A stretch of 64,000 nt of DNA, from the NCBI RefSeq assembly GCF_000381965.1, contig NZ_KB908469.1, positions 22,330 to 86,329 on the forward strand, given 5' to 3'. Below the pieces are notes generated by a model, which was not told where the DNA came from, ran no database searches, and saw only the letters and a list, made by a program, of their open reading frames with translations. The first letter of the stretch is position 1, and every line of letters starts with the position of its first letter. Of this stretch, positions 18,195 through 26,539 are shown piece by piece. Made by a program: the position numbers and the translations under genes. The DNA is from Oceanimonas smirnovii ATCC BAA-899. Lineage in GTDB: Bacteria > Pseudomonadota > Gammaproteobacteria > Enterobacterales > Aeromonadaceae.

Positions 18195-18226
18195 AGTGTA
18201 AACCCTGGAGTCAGGTCAAGAGTCAA
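18195..18226 (-). promoter_or_regulatory. MerR-type promoter of zntA
   Basis: On the minus strand, -35 TTGACT (18226-18221) and -10 TACACT (18200-18195) are separated by 20 bp. This long spacer is typical of promoters activated by MerR-family metal sensors such as ZntR. The spacer holds the imperfect dyad ACCTGACTCCAGGGT. No merR-type gene is present in the window. Confidence 0.65.
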
Positions 18227-18237
18227 CCGGGCAATGC

Positions 18238-19506
18238 TTACGCCTTCAGCGCCTGTTCCAGGTCGGCAATAATGTCGTCGGCATGCTCAATGCCGATGGA
18301 CAGACGGATCATTTCGGGCTTAACGCCGGCCTGGGCCTGCTCGGCGTCGCTCATCTGGCGGTGAGTGGTAGAGGCGGGGTGGCAGGCCAGTGATTTGGTA
18401 TCGCCAATATTCACCAGTCGCTTTATAAGCTTGAGCGCATCATAAAAACGCACACCGGCTTCATAACCACCCTTGAGGCCAAACGACAGAATGGCCGAGG
18501 GCTTGCCCTGCATAAACTGCTGCGCGCGCTCATAATCGGGATGACCTTTCAGACCGGCGTAGTTCACCCAGCCTACCGCGTCGTGCTGCTGCAGATACTC
18601 AGCCACCTTAAAGGTGTTTTCTACATGGCGCTCCATGCGCAACGACAGGGTTTCCAGCCCCTGCAGCAGCAAAAAGGCGTTGAGCGGGGCCAGGGCACTG
18701 CCGGTGTTGCGCAGAGGCACTGTGCGGGCGCGGGCAATAAAGGCGGCGGGGCCAAAGGCCTCGGTATACACCACACCGTGGTAAGCGGCCTCTGGGTTGC
18801 TGAACTGAGGGAAACGCTCCTTGTGTTCGGCCCAGGGGAACTTGCCGCTGTCCACAATAATGCCGCCCAGGGAGTTGCCGTGGCCGCCAATGTATTTGGT
18901 AAGCGAGTGCACCACTATGTCGGCACCAAACTCGATGGGCTTGCACAGCACCGGCGTGGCCACCGTGTTGTCCACCACCAGCGGCACGCCTTGTGCGTGG
19001 GCCACATCGGCCAGGCCTTTAATATCAACCACGTTGCCTGCCGGGTTGCCGATGCTCTCGCAATATACCGCCTTGGTGTTGGCGTCGATCAGTTTGGCAA
19101 TGGCTTCGGGGCTGGCGTTGTCGGCAAAGCGCACTTCAATCCCCATATCCGGCAGCATGTGAGCCAGCAGGGTGTAGGTTCCGCCATAGAGCTGGGGCGT
19201 GGTGACTATGTTGTCGCCGTTTTTGGCCAGGGTGATCAGGGCATAGTGAATGGCGGCGCTGCCGGCAGACACCACCAGGCCGGCAATGCCGCCTTCCATG
19301 GCGGCCACCCGCTGCTCCAGCACGTCGTTGGTGGGGTTCATGATGCGGGTATAGATATTGCCCGGCACTTCCAGGTTGAACAGATCGGCACCGTGCTGGG
19401 CGCTGTCGAATTCATAGGCTACGGTCTGATAAATGGGCGTAGCCACGGCCTTGGTGGTGGGATCCGTGGTGTAGCCATGGTGAATGGCCAGAGTTTCGTC
19501 TTTCAT
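18238..19506 (-). CDS. metY: O-acetylhomoserine sulfhydrylase MetY
   Basis: PLP enzyme of the Cys/Met metabolism family that forms homocysteine from O-acetylhomoserine and sulfide. The 422-aa length and the NIYTRIMNPTNDVLEQRVAA, GGTYTLLAHMLPD and SLTKYIGGHGNSLGG blocks (PLP lysine Lys204) are typical of the OAH sulfhydrylase branch and longer than MetB or MetC. The ATG at 19506 is chosen because the family starts with LAIHHGY and AAGGA lies upstream. No Met box was found before it. Confidence 0.9.
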   Translation of the reverse strand: MKDETLAIHHGYTTDPTTKAVATPIYQTVAYEFDSAQHGADLFNLEVPGNIYTRIMNPTNDVLEQRVAAMEGGIAGLVVSAGSAAIHYALITLAKNGDNIVTTPQLYGGTYTLLAHMLPDMGIEVRFADNASPEAIAKLIDANTKAVYCESIGNPAGNVVDIKGLADVAHAQGVPLVVDNTVATPVLCKPIEFGADIVVHSLTKYIGGHGNSLGGIIVDSGKFPWAEHKERFPQFSNPEAAYHGVVYTEAFGPAAFIARARTVPLRNTGSALAPLNAFLLLQGLETLSLRMERHVENTFKVAEYLQQHDAVGWVNYAGLKGHPDYERAQQFMQGKPSAILSFGLKGGYEAGVRFYDALKLIKRLVNIGDTKSLACHPASTTHRQMSDAEQAQAGVKPEMIRLSIGIEHADDIIADLEQALKA

Positions 19507-19579
19507 CAAAAAATTCGTCCTTGTGCTTTGGTCGGGTTTTCCAATGTAGGCAGTTTGCCGAAGGGAGTAAAGGCCGGAG

Positions 19580-20953
19580 CTAATGCGGCAGTAATACCGT
19601 GGCCAGCAGGCCACCCCGGGAGTGATTGCTCAGGTGCAGTTCGCCGCCGTGCTGGTGTATTAAGGTGCGGGCAATGGCCAGCCCCAGTCCGATGCTGCCG
19701 TCTTCCAGATTGCGGGCGCTGTCCAGCCGGGTAAAGGGTTTGAACACTTCCTCCAGCTGATCCTCGGCAATGCCGGGGCCAAAGTCACGAATAAGAATGC
19801 GAATATGACCGGGCTCGTCCAGCAGCCGCACTTCCACTCTGTTGCCGTATTTAATGCCGTTCTCCAGCAAGTTCTGCAGAGCCCGGCGCAGTGCCTGGCT
19901 GCGGCCATGAAATAAAATGGGCTCGCGTTCTTCCAATATCACCTTGTTGCCGGCGTCCTGCAGATCATCACACAGGCTCTGCACCAGGCTGGACAGATCC
20001 AGGTCCCGCATGGGCTCGTCCTGGCCGTCGTCCCGGGCAAAGCGCAGGGTGGCATTGAGCATTTGCTCCATCCGTTTCAGCCCCTGTTGCAGCTTGTGTT
20101 TGTCTTCCCCTTCGGGCAAAAACTCGCAGCGCAGCTGCAGGCTGGTCAGTGGTGTGCGCAAATCGTGAGAAATGGCGGCCAGCATGCGGGTGCGGTCGGT
20201 GACAAAGCGATCCAGCCGCTCCTGCATGCGGTTAAAGGCAGAAAGGGTATCGCGAATTTCGCTGGGACCGGTTTCCGGCAGCGGCTCGGCCTTGTCGCCC
20301 CGGCCCAGTTGTTCGGCCCGGCGTGCCAGCTGTTTAAGCGGCCGCGTAATGCGTTGCAGCAGCCAGATCATCAGACCGGTGAGCAGGGCGGCCAACAGCC
20401 CCAGGGACAAGATAGCCCTGAGCGACCAGCCGGTATTCTCTGCGTCAACCAAAGAGGTGAAATGCAGCCAGACGCCTTTATCCAGCTCAATACCACCATA
20501 AAGACGAATATCGGTACCATGCTGGTGATGAGGGCGGCGCTGGCGTGATTCTGACAGAGGAGGCAGAGCATGGCCGCGTCCGGTTTCGGCATTAATATGA
20601 ATGGCAAGGGGGGCCGGATAGCCCAGCCGGTTGCGCACGATGCGCTCAAACACCGGGTTGCGCTCACCGTCTTCGGGCGGCTGCCGGCTCAGGCTCAGCA
20701 ACAGGGTTTCACTGCGGCTGGCGCGCAGTACTTCCTGCTGCAGCTCGGGAGGCGACTGATGTAATAAGCGGGTGACCGCCATCAGCCGCTGCAGAGTAAA
20801 GCGGCTGTTTACCAGCCCCAGTGCTTCTTCCCGTTCCAGCCGGTAAATTTGCAGGCTTACCAGCTGCACCAGCGCCAGGGCGCACAAGGCCACCAGAATA
20901 ATCTGGCCGGTGAGGCTGCCCAACCAGAAGCGCAGCCGCTGCTTAATCTTCAT
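19580..20953 (-). CDS. OmpR-class sensor histidine kinase
   Basis: A 457-aa membrane sensor. Two transmembrane segments (about 13-35 and 180-200) flank a periplasmic domain of about 145 residues that contains a PHHQH cluster near residue 142. HAMP follows (about 200-255), then the dimerisation helix with phosphorylated His263 (ISHDLRTPLTS), N box (LLENGIKYGN), DFGPGIAE and GLGLAIA ATP-binding motifs. Its start lies inside the response regulator gene (11-bp overlap), so the pair is coupled. The ATG at 20953 gives MKIKQRL; another lies three codons upstream. The stimulus is unknown; the neighbouring His-rich protein suggests metals or envelope stress. Confidence 0.9.
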   Translation of the reverse strand: MKIKQRLRFWLGSLTGQIILVALCALALVQLVSLQIYRLEREEALGLVNSRFTLQRLMAVTRLLHQSPPELQQEVLRASRSETLLLSLSRQPPEDGERNPVFERIVRNRLGYPAPLAIHINAETGRGHALPPLSESRQRRPHHQHGTDIRLYGGIELDKGVWLHFTSLVDAENTGWSLRAILSLGLLAALLTGLMIWLLQRITRPLKQLARRAEQLGRGDKAEPLPETGPSEIRDTLSAFNRMQERLDRFVTDRTRMLAAISHDLRTPLTSLQLRCEFLPEGEDKHKLQQGLKRMEQMLNATLRFARDDGQDEPMRDLDLSSLVQSLCDDLQDAGNKVILEEREPILFHGRSQALRRALQNLLENGIKYGNRVEVRLLDEPGHIRILIRDFGPGIAEDQLEEVFKPFTRLDSARNLEDGSIGLGLAIARTLIHQHGGELHLSNHSRGGLLATVLLPH

Positions 20954-21668
20954 GGTGCACATCCGCTGCCAGCATATAGCCGCCGCCCCAGATGGTTTTG
21001 ATCAGCTCCGGATTTTTGGAGTCGGTTTCGAGTTTGCGCCGAAGCCGGCTGACCAGGGTGTCGATGGCCCGGTCAAAGGCCTGGGCTTCCCGGCCCCGGG
21101 CCAGATCCAGCAGCTGATCCCGGCTCAGCACTCTGTTTGGGTGCTGGGTAAAGACGTGCAGCAGATCAAACTCGGCGGTACTCAGGCTGATAGTAATACC
21201 ATTGGGGCCGGTCAGCTCCCGGCGTGCTGTGTTCAGCAGCCAGTGCCCAAAGCGTAATTTTTTTGGCATATCGGCAGTGTGATGATGCTCGTTACCATGC
21301 TGGCGGCGCAGCACCGCCTTGATGCGGGCCAGCAGTTCGCGCGGATTAAAGGGTTTGGGCAGGTAATCGTCGGCCCCCATTTCCAAGCCGATAATGCGAT
21401 CCGTGTCTTCGCCCATGGCAGTCAGCATTATAATGGGCACCTGATTGCCCTGGCCTCTGAGTTCCCGGCACAGTGTCAGGCCGTCGTCGCCGGGCAGCAT
21501 TAAATCAAGAATAATAAGATCGGGCTGGTGGCGGGCCAGATGCTGGCGCATGGCATGGCCATCGGGCACCGCCTGCACCCGGTAGCCATGCTGCTCCAGA
21601 AAGCGACGTAATAAATCGCGAATTTCTCCGTGATCGTCCACCACCAGTAACTCTTTACTCTTGTTCAT
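20943..21668 (-). CDS. OmpR-family response regulator
   Basis: A 241-aa regulator with an N-terminal receiver (acidic pocket DD at 11-12, phosphoacceptor Asp55 in LIILDLMLPG, and TKP-equivalent Lys in LPKPF) and a C-terminal winged helix (about 140-235, with VSRLRRKLE recognition region). AGGAGAG lies 8 bases before the ATG at 21668. It is the first gene of the two-component operon and divergent from a His-rich secreted protein, a likely target. Confidence 0.92.
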   Translation of the reverse strand: MNKSKELLVVDDHGEIRDLLRRFLEQHGYRVQAVPDGHAMRQHLARHQPDLIILDLMLPGDDGLTLCRELRGQGNQVPIIMLTAMGEDTDRIIGLEMGADDYLPKPFNPRELLARIKAVLRRQHGNEHHHTADMPKKLRFGHWLLNTARRELTGPNGITISLSTAEFDLLHVFTQHPNRVLSRDQLLDLARGREAQAFDRAIDTLVSRLRRKLETDSKNPELIKTIWGGGYMLAADVHHED

Positions 21669-21724
21669 TGTGCTCTCCTGCCATACCGGGCTCAGTATAG
21701 GTGCCGCCATGGCGGAAATAATGT

Positions 21725-21759
21725 CAAAGTGTGTCAGTGTGCGGCGTTGTGACACTTTG
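21725..21759. promoter_or_regulatory. Inverted repeat in the two-component/His-rich divergent spacer
   Basis: CAAAGTGT (21725-21732) and ACACTTTG (21752-21759) form a perfect 8-bp inverted repeat with centres 27 bp apart; extra GTGTCA/GTGACA words lie between. A site for the response regulator controlling both directions is plausible but not shown. Confidence 0.45.
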
Positions 21760-21846
21760 TTGCAAAAAACGGCCTGTCCGACACAGTTTGCTGACAATCT
21801 CCTGCTTTACTGAATAGCGTATTCATCAGTTCGGGAGAACATTATT

Positions 21847-22311
21847 ATGAAAACTCGTCACACTGCTTTGTTACTTGCCGCCAGTTTACTGACCCTGCCC
21901 GCTTTGGCTGTGGCTGCTCATCATGGAGGCGAAGGCAGAGGCCCCATGGCTGAAGAATGCCACCATGGCCAGATGAAAGGTCACCACGGCAAGGGCCATG
22001 GCTATCATGGCAAGCGCCACCATGACGGCAAGGCCATGAGCCCGGCCCGCTTTGAGCAGCGACTCAAGGCCCGCATGGAAAAACTGGAAACGCCCGAGCT
22101 CAAGGCTCAGTTCATCAATACTCAGAAAGCCCGTCTGAATATGATGGAGCAAAAGCAGCAGCTGCACCGGCTGATGGCCGAACAGCGGGCCGGCAATGAG
22201 ACCAATGAAGAGCTGAAAACGGCCATGCTGGAAAAGATTGCTGCCGACAGTACGCTGAAACAGCAAAAGCTGAAACTGATGCACGATGCTCTGAACACGC
22301 TGGAAAACTGA
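21847..22311 (+). CDS. His-rich periplasmic protein, Spy/CpxP-like in size and plan
   Basis: A 154-aa precursor with a signal peptide of about 23 residues (LLAASLLTLPALAVA). A His/Gly/Lys-rich stretch follows (about residues 24-62, many HH and HG pairs, one Cys), then two long amphipathic helices rich in Met, Gln, Lys and Glu (about 65-150). The layout resembles Spy/CpxP-type periplasmic chaperones and metal-binding stress proteins, but I do not see a clear LTxxQ motif. It is divergent from the two-component operon, a CpxP-CpxRA-like arrangement. The His-rich part probably binds metal. Confidence 0.7.
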   Translation: MKTRHTALLLAASLLTLPALAVAAHHGGEGRGPMAEECHHGQMKGHHGKGHGYHGKRHHDGKAMSPARFEQRLKARMEKLETPELKAQFINTQKARLNMMEQKQQLHRLMAEQRAGNETNEELKTAMLEKIAADSTLKQQKLKLMHDALNTLEN

Positions 22312-22788
22312 TCAGGGGGTGACGTCTCTGTCGATGGGCTGCTGCAGTGAGATCAGCGTTTCGGTAGACTGAATCTCCTCAATCGGCTGCAGGCGGTGGA
22401 TCAGTACCTGCTGCAGCTCGTCAATGGAGCGGGTCATGACCTTGATAAAAATATTGTAATGGCCCGTGGTGTAATAGGCTTCCACCACTTCTTCCAGCGC
22501 CTCCAGCTGCGCCAGCGCCCGCGGATAATCCCGGGCGCTTTTTAGTATGATGCCAATAAAGCAGCACACATCGTAACCCAGCTTCTTGCCGTTTACCTGT
22601 ACGCGGGTGCCTTCAATAATGCCGGCCTGCTTCATTTTTTCTACCCGCACATGAATGGTGCCCGGGCTCACCTGAAAACGCTTGGCCAGCTCCGCATAGG
22701 GCGTGCGGGCATTGTCCATCAGTGCCCTCAGAATGGATTTGTCCAGATTGTCGATTCGATAATGTGCGTCGCCTTTTTCCATGTGCAT
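22312..22788 (-). CDS. asnC: AsnC, Lrp-family regulator of asnA
   Basis: A 158-aa regulator matching E. coli AsnC (152 aa). The N-terminal helix-turn-helix (about residues 12-60, AELAKRFQVSPGTIHVRVEKMKQAGII) is followed by the RAM effector domain (GYDVCCFIGIILKSARDYP, VVEAYYTTGHYNIFIKV). In E. coli AsnC activates asnA in the absence of asparagine. Divergent placement here supports the same role. An in-frame ATG two codons downstream is an equally good start. Confidence 0.93.
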   Translation of the reverse strand: MHMEKGDAHYRIDNLDKSILRALMDNARTPYAELAKRFQVSPGTIHVRVEKMKQAGIIEGTRVQVNGKKLGYDVCCFIGIILKSARDYPRALAQLEALEEVVEAYYTTGHYNIFIKVMTRSIDELQQVLIHRLQPIEEIQSTETLISLQQPIDRDVTP

Positions 22789-22924
22789 TTATCAGATCCT
22801 TAAAAAAATGGCTTTGTATTAGTGAATTTAAGATCATAAAGGAGTTTTTGCCAGTGGTTGTTGAATTTGATGTTTGTTTCCATGATTATTCTTCAAAACC
22901 AATCAGCAAGCTCAGGTGAATGAG

Positions 22925-23917
22925 ATGAAAAAAGCTTATATTGAACGTCAACGCCAAATCCGTTTTGTGAAAGAGTATTTCTCCGGCCAGCTGGCGCAGC
23001 AGCTCAATTTGCTGGAAGTTCAGGCTCCTATTCTCAGCCGTCTGGGCGATGGCATGCAGGACAACTTGTCCGGTGCCGAAAAAGCCGTACAGGTAAAAGT
23101 AAAGGCCATTCCCGGCGAGCGTTATGAAGTGGTGCACTCCCTGGCCAAATGGAAGCGTCATACGTTGGGACGTTTTGGCTTTGAGCCGGGTGAGGGCATT
23201 TATACGCACATGAAGGCACTGCGCCCTGATGAGGATCGCTTAAGCCCCATTCACTCCGTGTATGTGGATCAGTGGGACTGGGAGCAGGTGATCAGCGCCG
23301 AACAGCGCCATGAAGGTTATCTGGTACAGACCGTTGAGCGCATTTATGGTGCCATCAAACGCACCGAGCAGGCCGCTGCCGACGAGTTTGGTATTACCCC
23401 CTTTCTGCCTGAAAAAATTCATGTATTGCATGCGGAAGAGCTGCTGGCCCGTTATCCGGAGCTGGATGCCAAGGGCCGTGAGCGTGCCATTGCCAGGGAA
23501 ATGGGTGCCGTCTTCCTGGTGGGTATCGGTGGCAAGCTGAGCCATGGCGACAGCCACGATATGCGCGCCCCTGACTATGACGACTGGTCTACTGAAAGCA
23601 AAACCGGCCTGGCCGGCCTCAACGGCGACATTCTGGTGTGGAACCCGGTACTGGAAGATGCTTTTGAGCTGTCTTCCATGGGCATTCGAGTGGATCAGGA
23701 AGCCCTGCGTCGTCAGCTGGCGCTGACCGGTAACGAAGACCGCGCCAGCCAGGAGTGGCATCAGGCACTGCTGGCCGGCGGCCTGCCCCAGACCATAGGT
23801 GGTGGCATCGGTCAGTCCCGTCTTGCCATGCTGCTGCTGCAACTCAGCCATATCGGCCAGGTACAGTGCGGTGTATGGCCGGCCGAGCTGAGCGCAACCG
23901 TAGACGATCTGCTGTAA
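22925..23917 (+). CDS. asnA: Aspartate-ammonia ligase (asparagine synthetase A)
   Basis: ATP-dependent synthesis of asparagine from aspartate and ammonia. The 330-aa protein is the same length as E. coli AsnA and shares its blocks: [69 protein letters not shown] and the C-terminal [16 protein letters not shown] aminoacyl-synthetase-like motif 3. The ATG at 22925 gives [11 protein letters not shown] as in homologues; an upstream ATG at 22916 is less likely. Confidence 0.96.
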   Translation: MKKAYIERQRQIRFVKEYFSGQLAQQLNLLEVQAPILSRLGDGMQDNLSGAEKAVQVKVKAIPGERYEVVHSLAKWKRHTLGRFGFEPGEGIYTHMKALRPDEDRLSPIHSVYVDQWDWEQVISAEQRHEGYLVQTVERIYGAIKRTEQAAADEFGITPFLPEKIHVLHAEELLARYPELDAKGRERAIAREMGAVFLVGIGGKLSHGDSHDMRAPDYDDWSTESKTGLAGLNGDILVWNPVLEDAFELSSMGIRVDQEALRRQLALTGNEDRASQEWHQALLAGGLPQTIGGGIGQSRLAMLLLQLSHIGQVQCGVWPAELSATVDDLL

Positions 23918-23940
23918 CATAACCGGGCACAGCAACCAAA

Positions 23941-23966
23941 AAGGGGGCACTGATACAGTGCCCCTT
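23941..23966 (+). terminator. Hairpin after asnA
   Basis: AAGGGGGCACTG pairs with CAGTGCCCCTT around a 3-nt loop. The stem is strong but the T-run is short (TTATTG), so it is a likely but weaker terminator for asnA and for the converging CBS gene. Confidence 0.6.
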
Positions 23967-23987
23967 ATTGTATCCGGTCAAGAATGA

Positions 23988-24392
23988 TCAGGTTGCCAGA
24001 CAGGTCTTCAGCTGATTGTTTAAAAAGCTCATGACCTGATGGCGGGTGACCATACCAATCACCTTTTTGCCTTCTACTACCGGATACAGCTTGGGTTTGG
24101 GCCCGCCCATGGTGCGGGCCAGTTCAAATACATCGGTATCTGTGGTGACGCTGAGCGGATCCTGGCGCATCAGGTCAGATACCACGACCCGGTTATCGCA
24201 GTGATAGCTGGCACCCAGCAGTTTGGGAATGCAGTCCTGCTCCGACAGAAAACCAATCAGCTGTCGCTGGTTGTCGACCACCGGCAGCCCGCTCAGACCC
24301 GAGTCCAGCATGCGATCCAGTGCTTCCGACATCGACATGTCTGCGGTCAGCATGGGCACACTGTGCCGCATAATTTCACCCACTGTTGCCAT
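23988..24392 (-). CDS. Two-CBS-domain protein
   Basis: A 134-aa cytoplasmic protein made of two CBS motifs only: residues about 4-58 (VGEIMRHSVPMLTADMSMSEALDRMLDSG, LPVVD) and about 72-128 (VSDLMRQDPLSVTTDTDVFELARTM, YPVVEGKKVIGMVTRHQVMSFL). Such pairs form a Bateman module that binds adenosine nucleotides; standalone versions usually act as energy sensors on a partner. GGGAG precedes the second of two close ATGs, so 24392 is preferred over 24398. Confidence 0.85.
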   Translation of the reverse strand: MATVGEIMRHSVPMLTADMSMSEALDRMLDSGLSGLPVVDNQRQLIGFLSEQDCIPKLLGASYHCDNRVVVSDLMRQDPLSVTTDTDVFELARTMGGPKPKLYPVVEGKKVIGMVTRHQVMSFLNNQLKTCLAT

Positions 24393-24609
24393 GGTCATTC
24401 TCCCTTAAGTAACTGATATACCGATTGTGGCAGGCATTGCTCCGCTAAGCCAATCGGCGGTCCCGTTGTTATTGATAGCTAATACAGCAAGCCCGATATC
24501 AGCATAGTCCGAGGGCAAATACGTCATCCAGTACAATACCTGCTCAGCCTTTAGCGCTGATTTTGTTATTCTGGCCTGCTTATCACCAGCATTAAGGAGC
24601 AAGGAGCGA

Positions 24610-26049
24610 ATGTCAAAAGCGGCCAGGGGATTTGCACCCCGTTCATTACTGCGCCTGGTTCTTATCGCTTTTATCCTGGTATTGCTGCCGCTTATTTTGC
24701 TGGTCATTCAGAACAGCCGCACCCTGGAACAGGTTAACCGGCTGGCGGAAGAGGGCATACAGAGTGCGGTTATCGACACGCGCCGCGCCTCGGACATGAA
24801 TGATCTGGCGCTGGATATGGAAAGGGCCATTCGGCGCTATGCGGTGCTGGAAGTGCCGGATCTGCGGCTGCATTATCTGCGGCTGCTGGAGCGTTATCGT
24901 ATTGAGATGGAAGCACTGCTGAAGGTGGTGGATGCCGGTGAGCTGGATGCGTCACTGCGGGACCAGCTGATAGAGCTGGTGGACCTGGCTCAGGCCAGCG
25001 GTGCCGACATTCGTGAACGGGTAGGCATTTTTGATCTGTTCAGTCAGGCCAATGTAGAGCTGGACCGGCTGGCCCGGGAGCAGATTGATGTGCGTATCAG
25101 CCGCATTCGCGAGCAGGTGGCGGAAGTGCGCCGGCGCATGTGGCTGCTGAGCGGTGGTCTGGGTGGTGCCAGTCTGGTGCTGGCGCTGCTGTTTACCTAT
25201 CTGATTATTCGCCCGGTACGTCAGCTTGAAAAACGTATTCTGGGGCTGGGAGACGGCATGGCACCCGATGAGCGTCCCATCAGTGGCCCCGCCGAGCTGG
25301 TGGAGCTGGGCGAGCGGCTGCGCTGGCTGCATTACCGGCTGAGAGAGCTGGAAGCCCAGAAATTGCAGTTTTTACGGCATTTATCCCATGAGCTGAAAAC
25401 CCCCCTGGCCAGTCTCAGGGAAGGGGCCGACTTGCTGGCGGAAAAAGTGACCGGCCCGCTGACCGCTGAGCAGGAGGAAATTTGTGAGCTGCTGGTAGAT
25501 AACAGCTACCGGCTGCAGGGCCTGATTGAGCAGCTGCTGGACTATAACCGCATTCAGCAGGTGCAGGTCTATCATCAGCCGGTAGATCTTAAGCCCCTGC
25601 TGAATGAAAGCCTGGATGCGCATCGCCTTGCCATCGAAAACAAGGGCATGACAGTACAGCTGGAGCTGGATGATGAGCAGCCTCTGGCCGATAATCACCG
25701 GCTGCGGCTGGTGCTGGAAAATCTGATTTCCAATGCGGTTAACTACGGCGATAAAAACGGCAGCATTCACATTTATACCCGAGCCTGTGAGCAGGAGTAT
25801 GTGCTCAGTGTGGCCAACACCGGTCAGTCCATTCCCGAGGCGGACAGAGAGCGTATTTTTGAGCCTTTTGTGCAGGGTAGTCAGGAGCGCAAAGGCGTGC
25901 TGAAGGGCTCTGGCATCGGGCTCAGTATTGCCCGTGAGTCGGCCATCAGTATGGGTGGCCGGCTGACACTGGATTCTACCAAAACCGGGTGGGTTCGATT
26001 TGAACTGGGTCTGCCCTTACATGAGAGCAAGGAACCAAACCATGACTAA
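24610..26049 (+). CDS. glrK: GlrK (QseE) sensor histidine kinase
   Basis: A 479-aa membrane kinase. Transmembrane segments (about 13-33 and 178-200) flank a helical periplasmic domain, followed by HAMP, phosphorylated His260 (LRHLSHELKTPLAS), N box (LISNAVNYG) and the GSGIGLSIA lid. It is the first of three coupled genes in the enterobacterial order glrK-qseG-glrR, where it responds to envelope stress and drives GlmY sRNA synthesis. Two tandem GGAGC sites precede the ATG. The stop overlaps qseG by 8 bp. Confidence 0.92.
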   Translation: MSKAARGFAPRSLLRLVLIAFILVLLPLILLVIQNSRTLEQVNRLAEEGIQSAVIDTRRASDMNDLALDMERAIRRYAVLEVPDLRLHYLRLLERYRIEMEALLKVVDAGELDASLRDQLIELVDLAQASGADIRERVGIFDLFSQANVELDRLAREQIDVRISRIREQVAEVRRRMWLLSGGLGGASLVLALLFTYLIIRPVRQLEKRILGLGDGMAPDERPISGPAELVELGERLRWLHYRLRELEAQKLQFLRHLSHELKTPLASLREGADLLAEKVTGPLTAEQEEICELLVDNSYRLQGLIEQLLDYNRIQQVQVYHQPVDLKPLLNESLDAHRLAIENKGMTVQLELDDEQPLADNHRLRLVLENLISNAVNYGDKNGSIHIYTRACEQEYVLSVANTGQSIPEADRERIFEPFVQGSQERKGVLKGSGIGLSIARESAISMGGRLTLDSTKTGWVRFELGLPLHESKEPNHD

Positions 26050-26539
26050 ATTTCTGGTCTCCGGCGTGCTGGCACTGTTCCTTACCGGCTGCAGCAGCAC
26101 CGGACTTTTCTCCTTTGGAGAGGAACAGATGCCCAAGATGCTGGAAGGCAGCAGCCATGATGATTTGATGTACTGGCTGGAGTTGTCGCATACCATAGTG
26201 CAGAGTGCTGAAGCCGAGCGTCTGAATGAAATCAAGCAGCTGCAGCAGTCACCCGCCCAGGATGAACTGGTGCTGGCACTCTGGCTCAGTCACCCCAAGG
26301 CCAACCTGGCTCAGCGTCAGCAGGCGCAGCAGCTGTTTGCCAGGGCGCTGCCCGGCGTTAACACTCGTCTGCAGCAGTTTTTTGCCATTCATCAGAGCTA
26401 CAATCGAGAGATGATTACCTTTAACCGGGTGATCACCGACCGCCAGCAGCAGATTAATGTACTCACCCAAAAACTGAATGAGCTGGCCACCATTGATGAG
26501 CAAATCAGTGAACGGCGTTATCAGGGAGGTGAACAATGA
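26042..26539 (+). CDS. qseG: QseG-like outer membrane lipoprotein (YfhG)
   Basis: A 165-aa lipoprotein precursor with lipobox LTGC near residue 17, followed by a helical domain rich in Gln and Leu with a C-terminal coiled coil (about 125-155, NRVITDRQQQINVLTQKLNEL). In E. coli QseG contacts the GlrK sensor domain. Position between glrK and glrR (8-bp and 4-bp overlaps) is the main evidence, because sequence in this family is poorly conserved. The ATG at 26042 starts the signal peptide; earlier starts would read through the end of glrK. Confidence 0.82.
   Translation: MTKFLVSGVLALFLTGCSSTGLFSFGEEQMPKMLEGSSHDDLMYWLELSHTIVQSAEAERLNEIKQLQQSPAQDELVLALWLSHPKANLAQRQQAQQLFARALPGVNTRLQQFFAIHQSYNREMITFNRVITDRQQQINVLTQKLNELATIDEQISERRYQGGEQ

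Noticed and set aside
24430..24445. Sigma-54-like promoter (TGGCAGGCATTGCT) upstream of glrK
   Set aside because: The GG and GC elements are 8 bp apart, not the required 10, and it is not well placed for a start upstream of glrK.
24399..24609. GlmY-type small RNA upstream of glrK, by synteny with enterobacteria
   Set aside because: Only one 7-bp stem (CCGATTG/CAATCGG) with a long loop is visible and no terminator; no sequence likeness to GlmY can be claimed.
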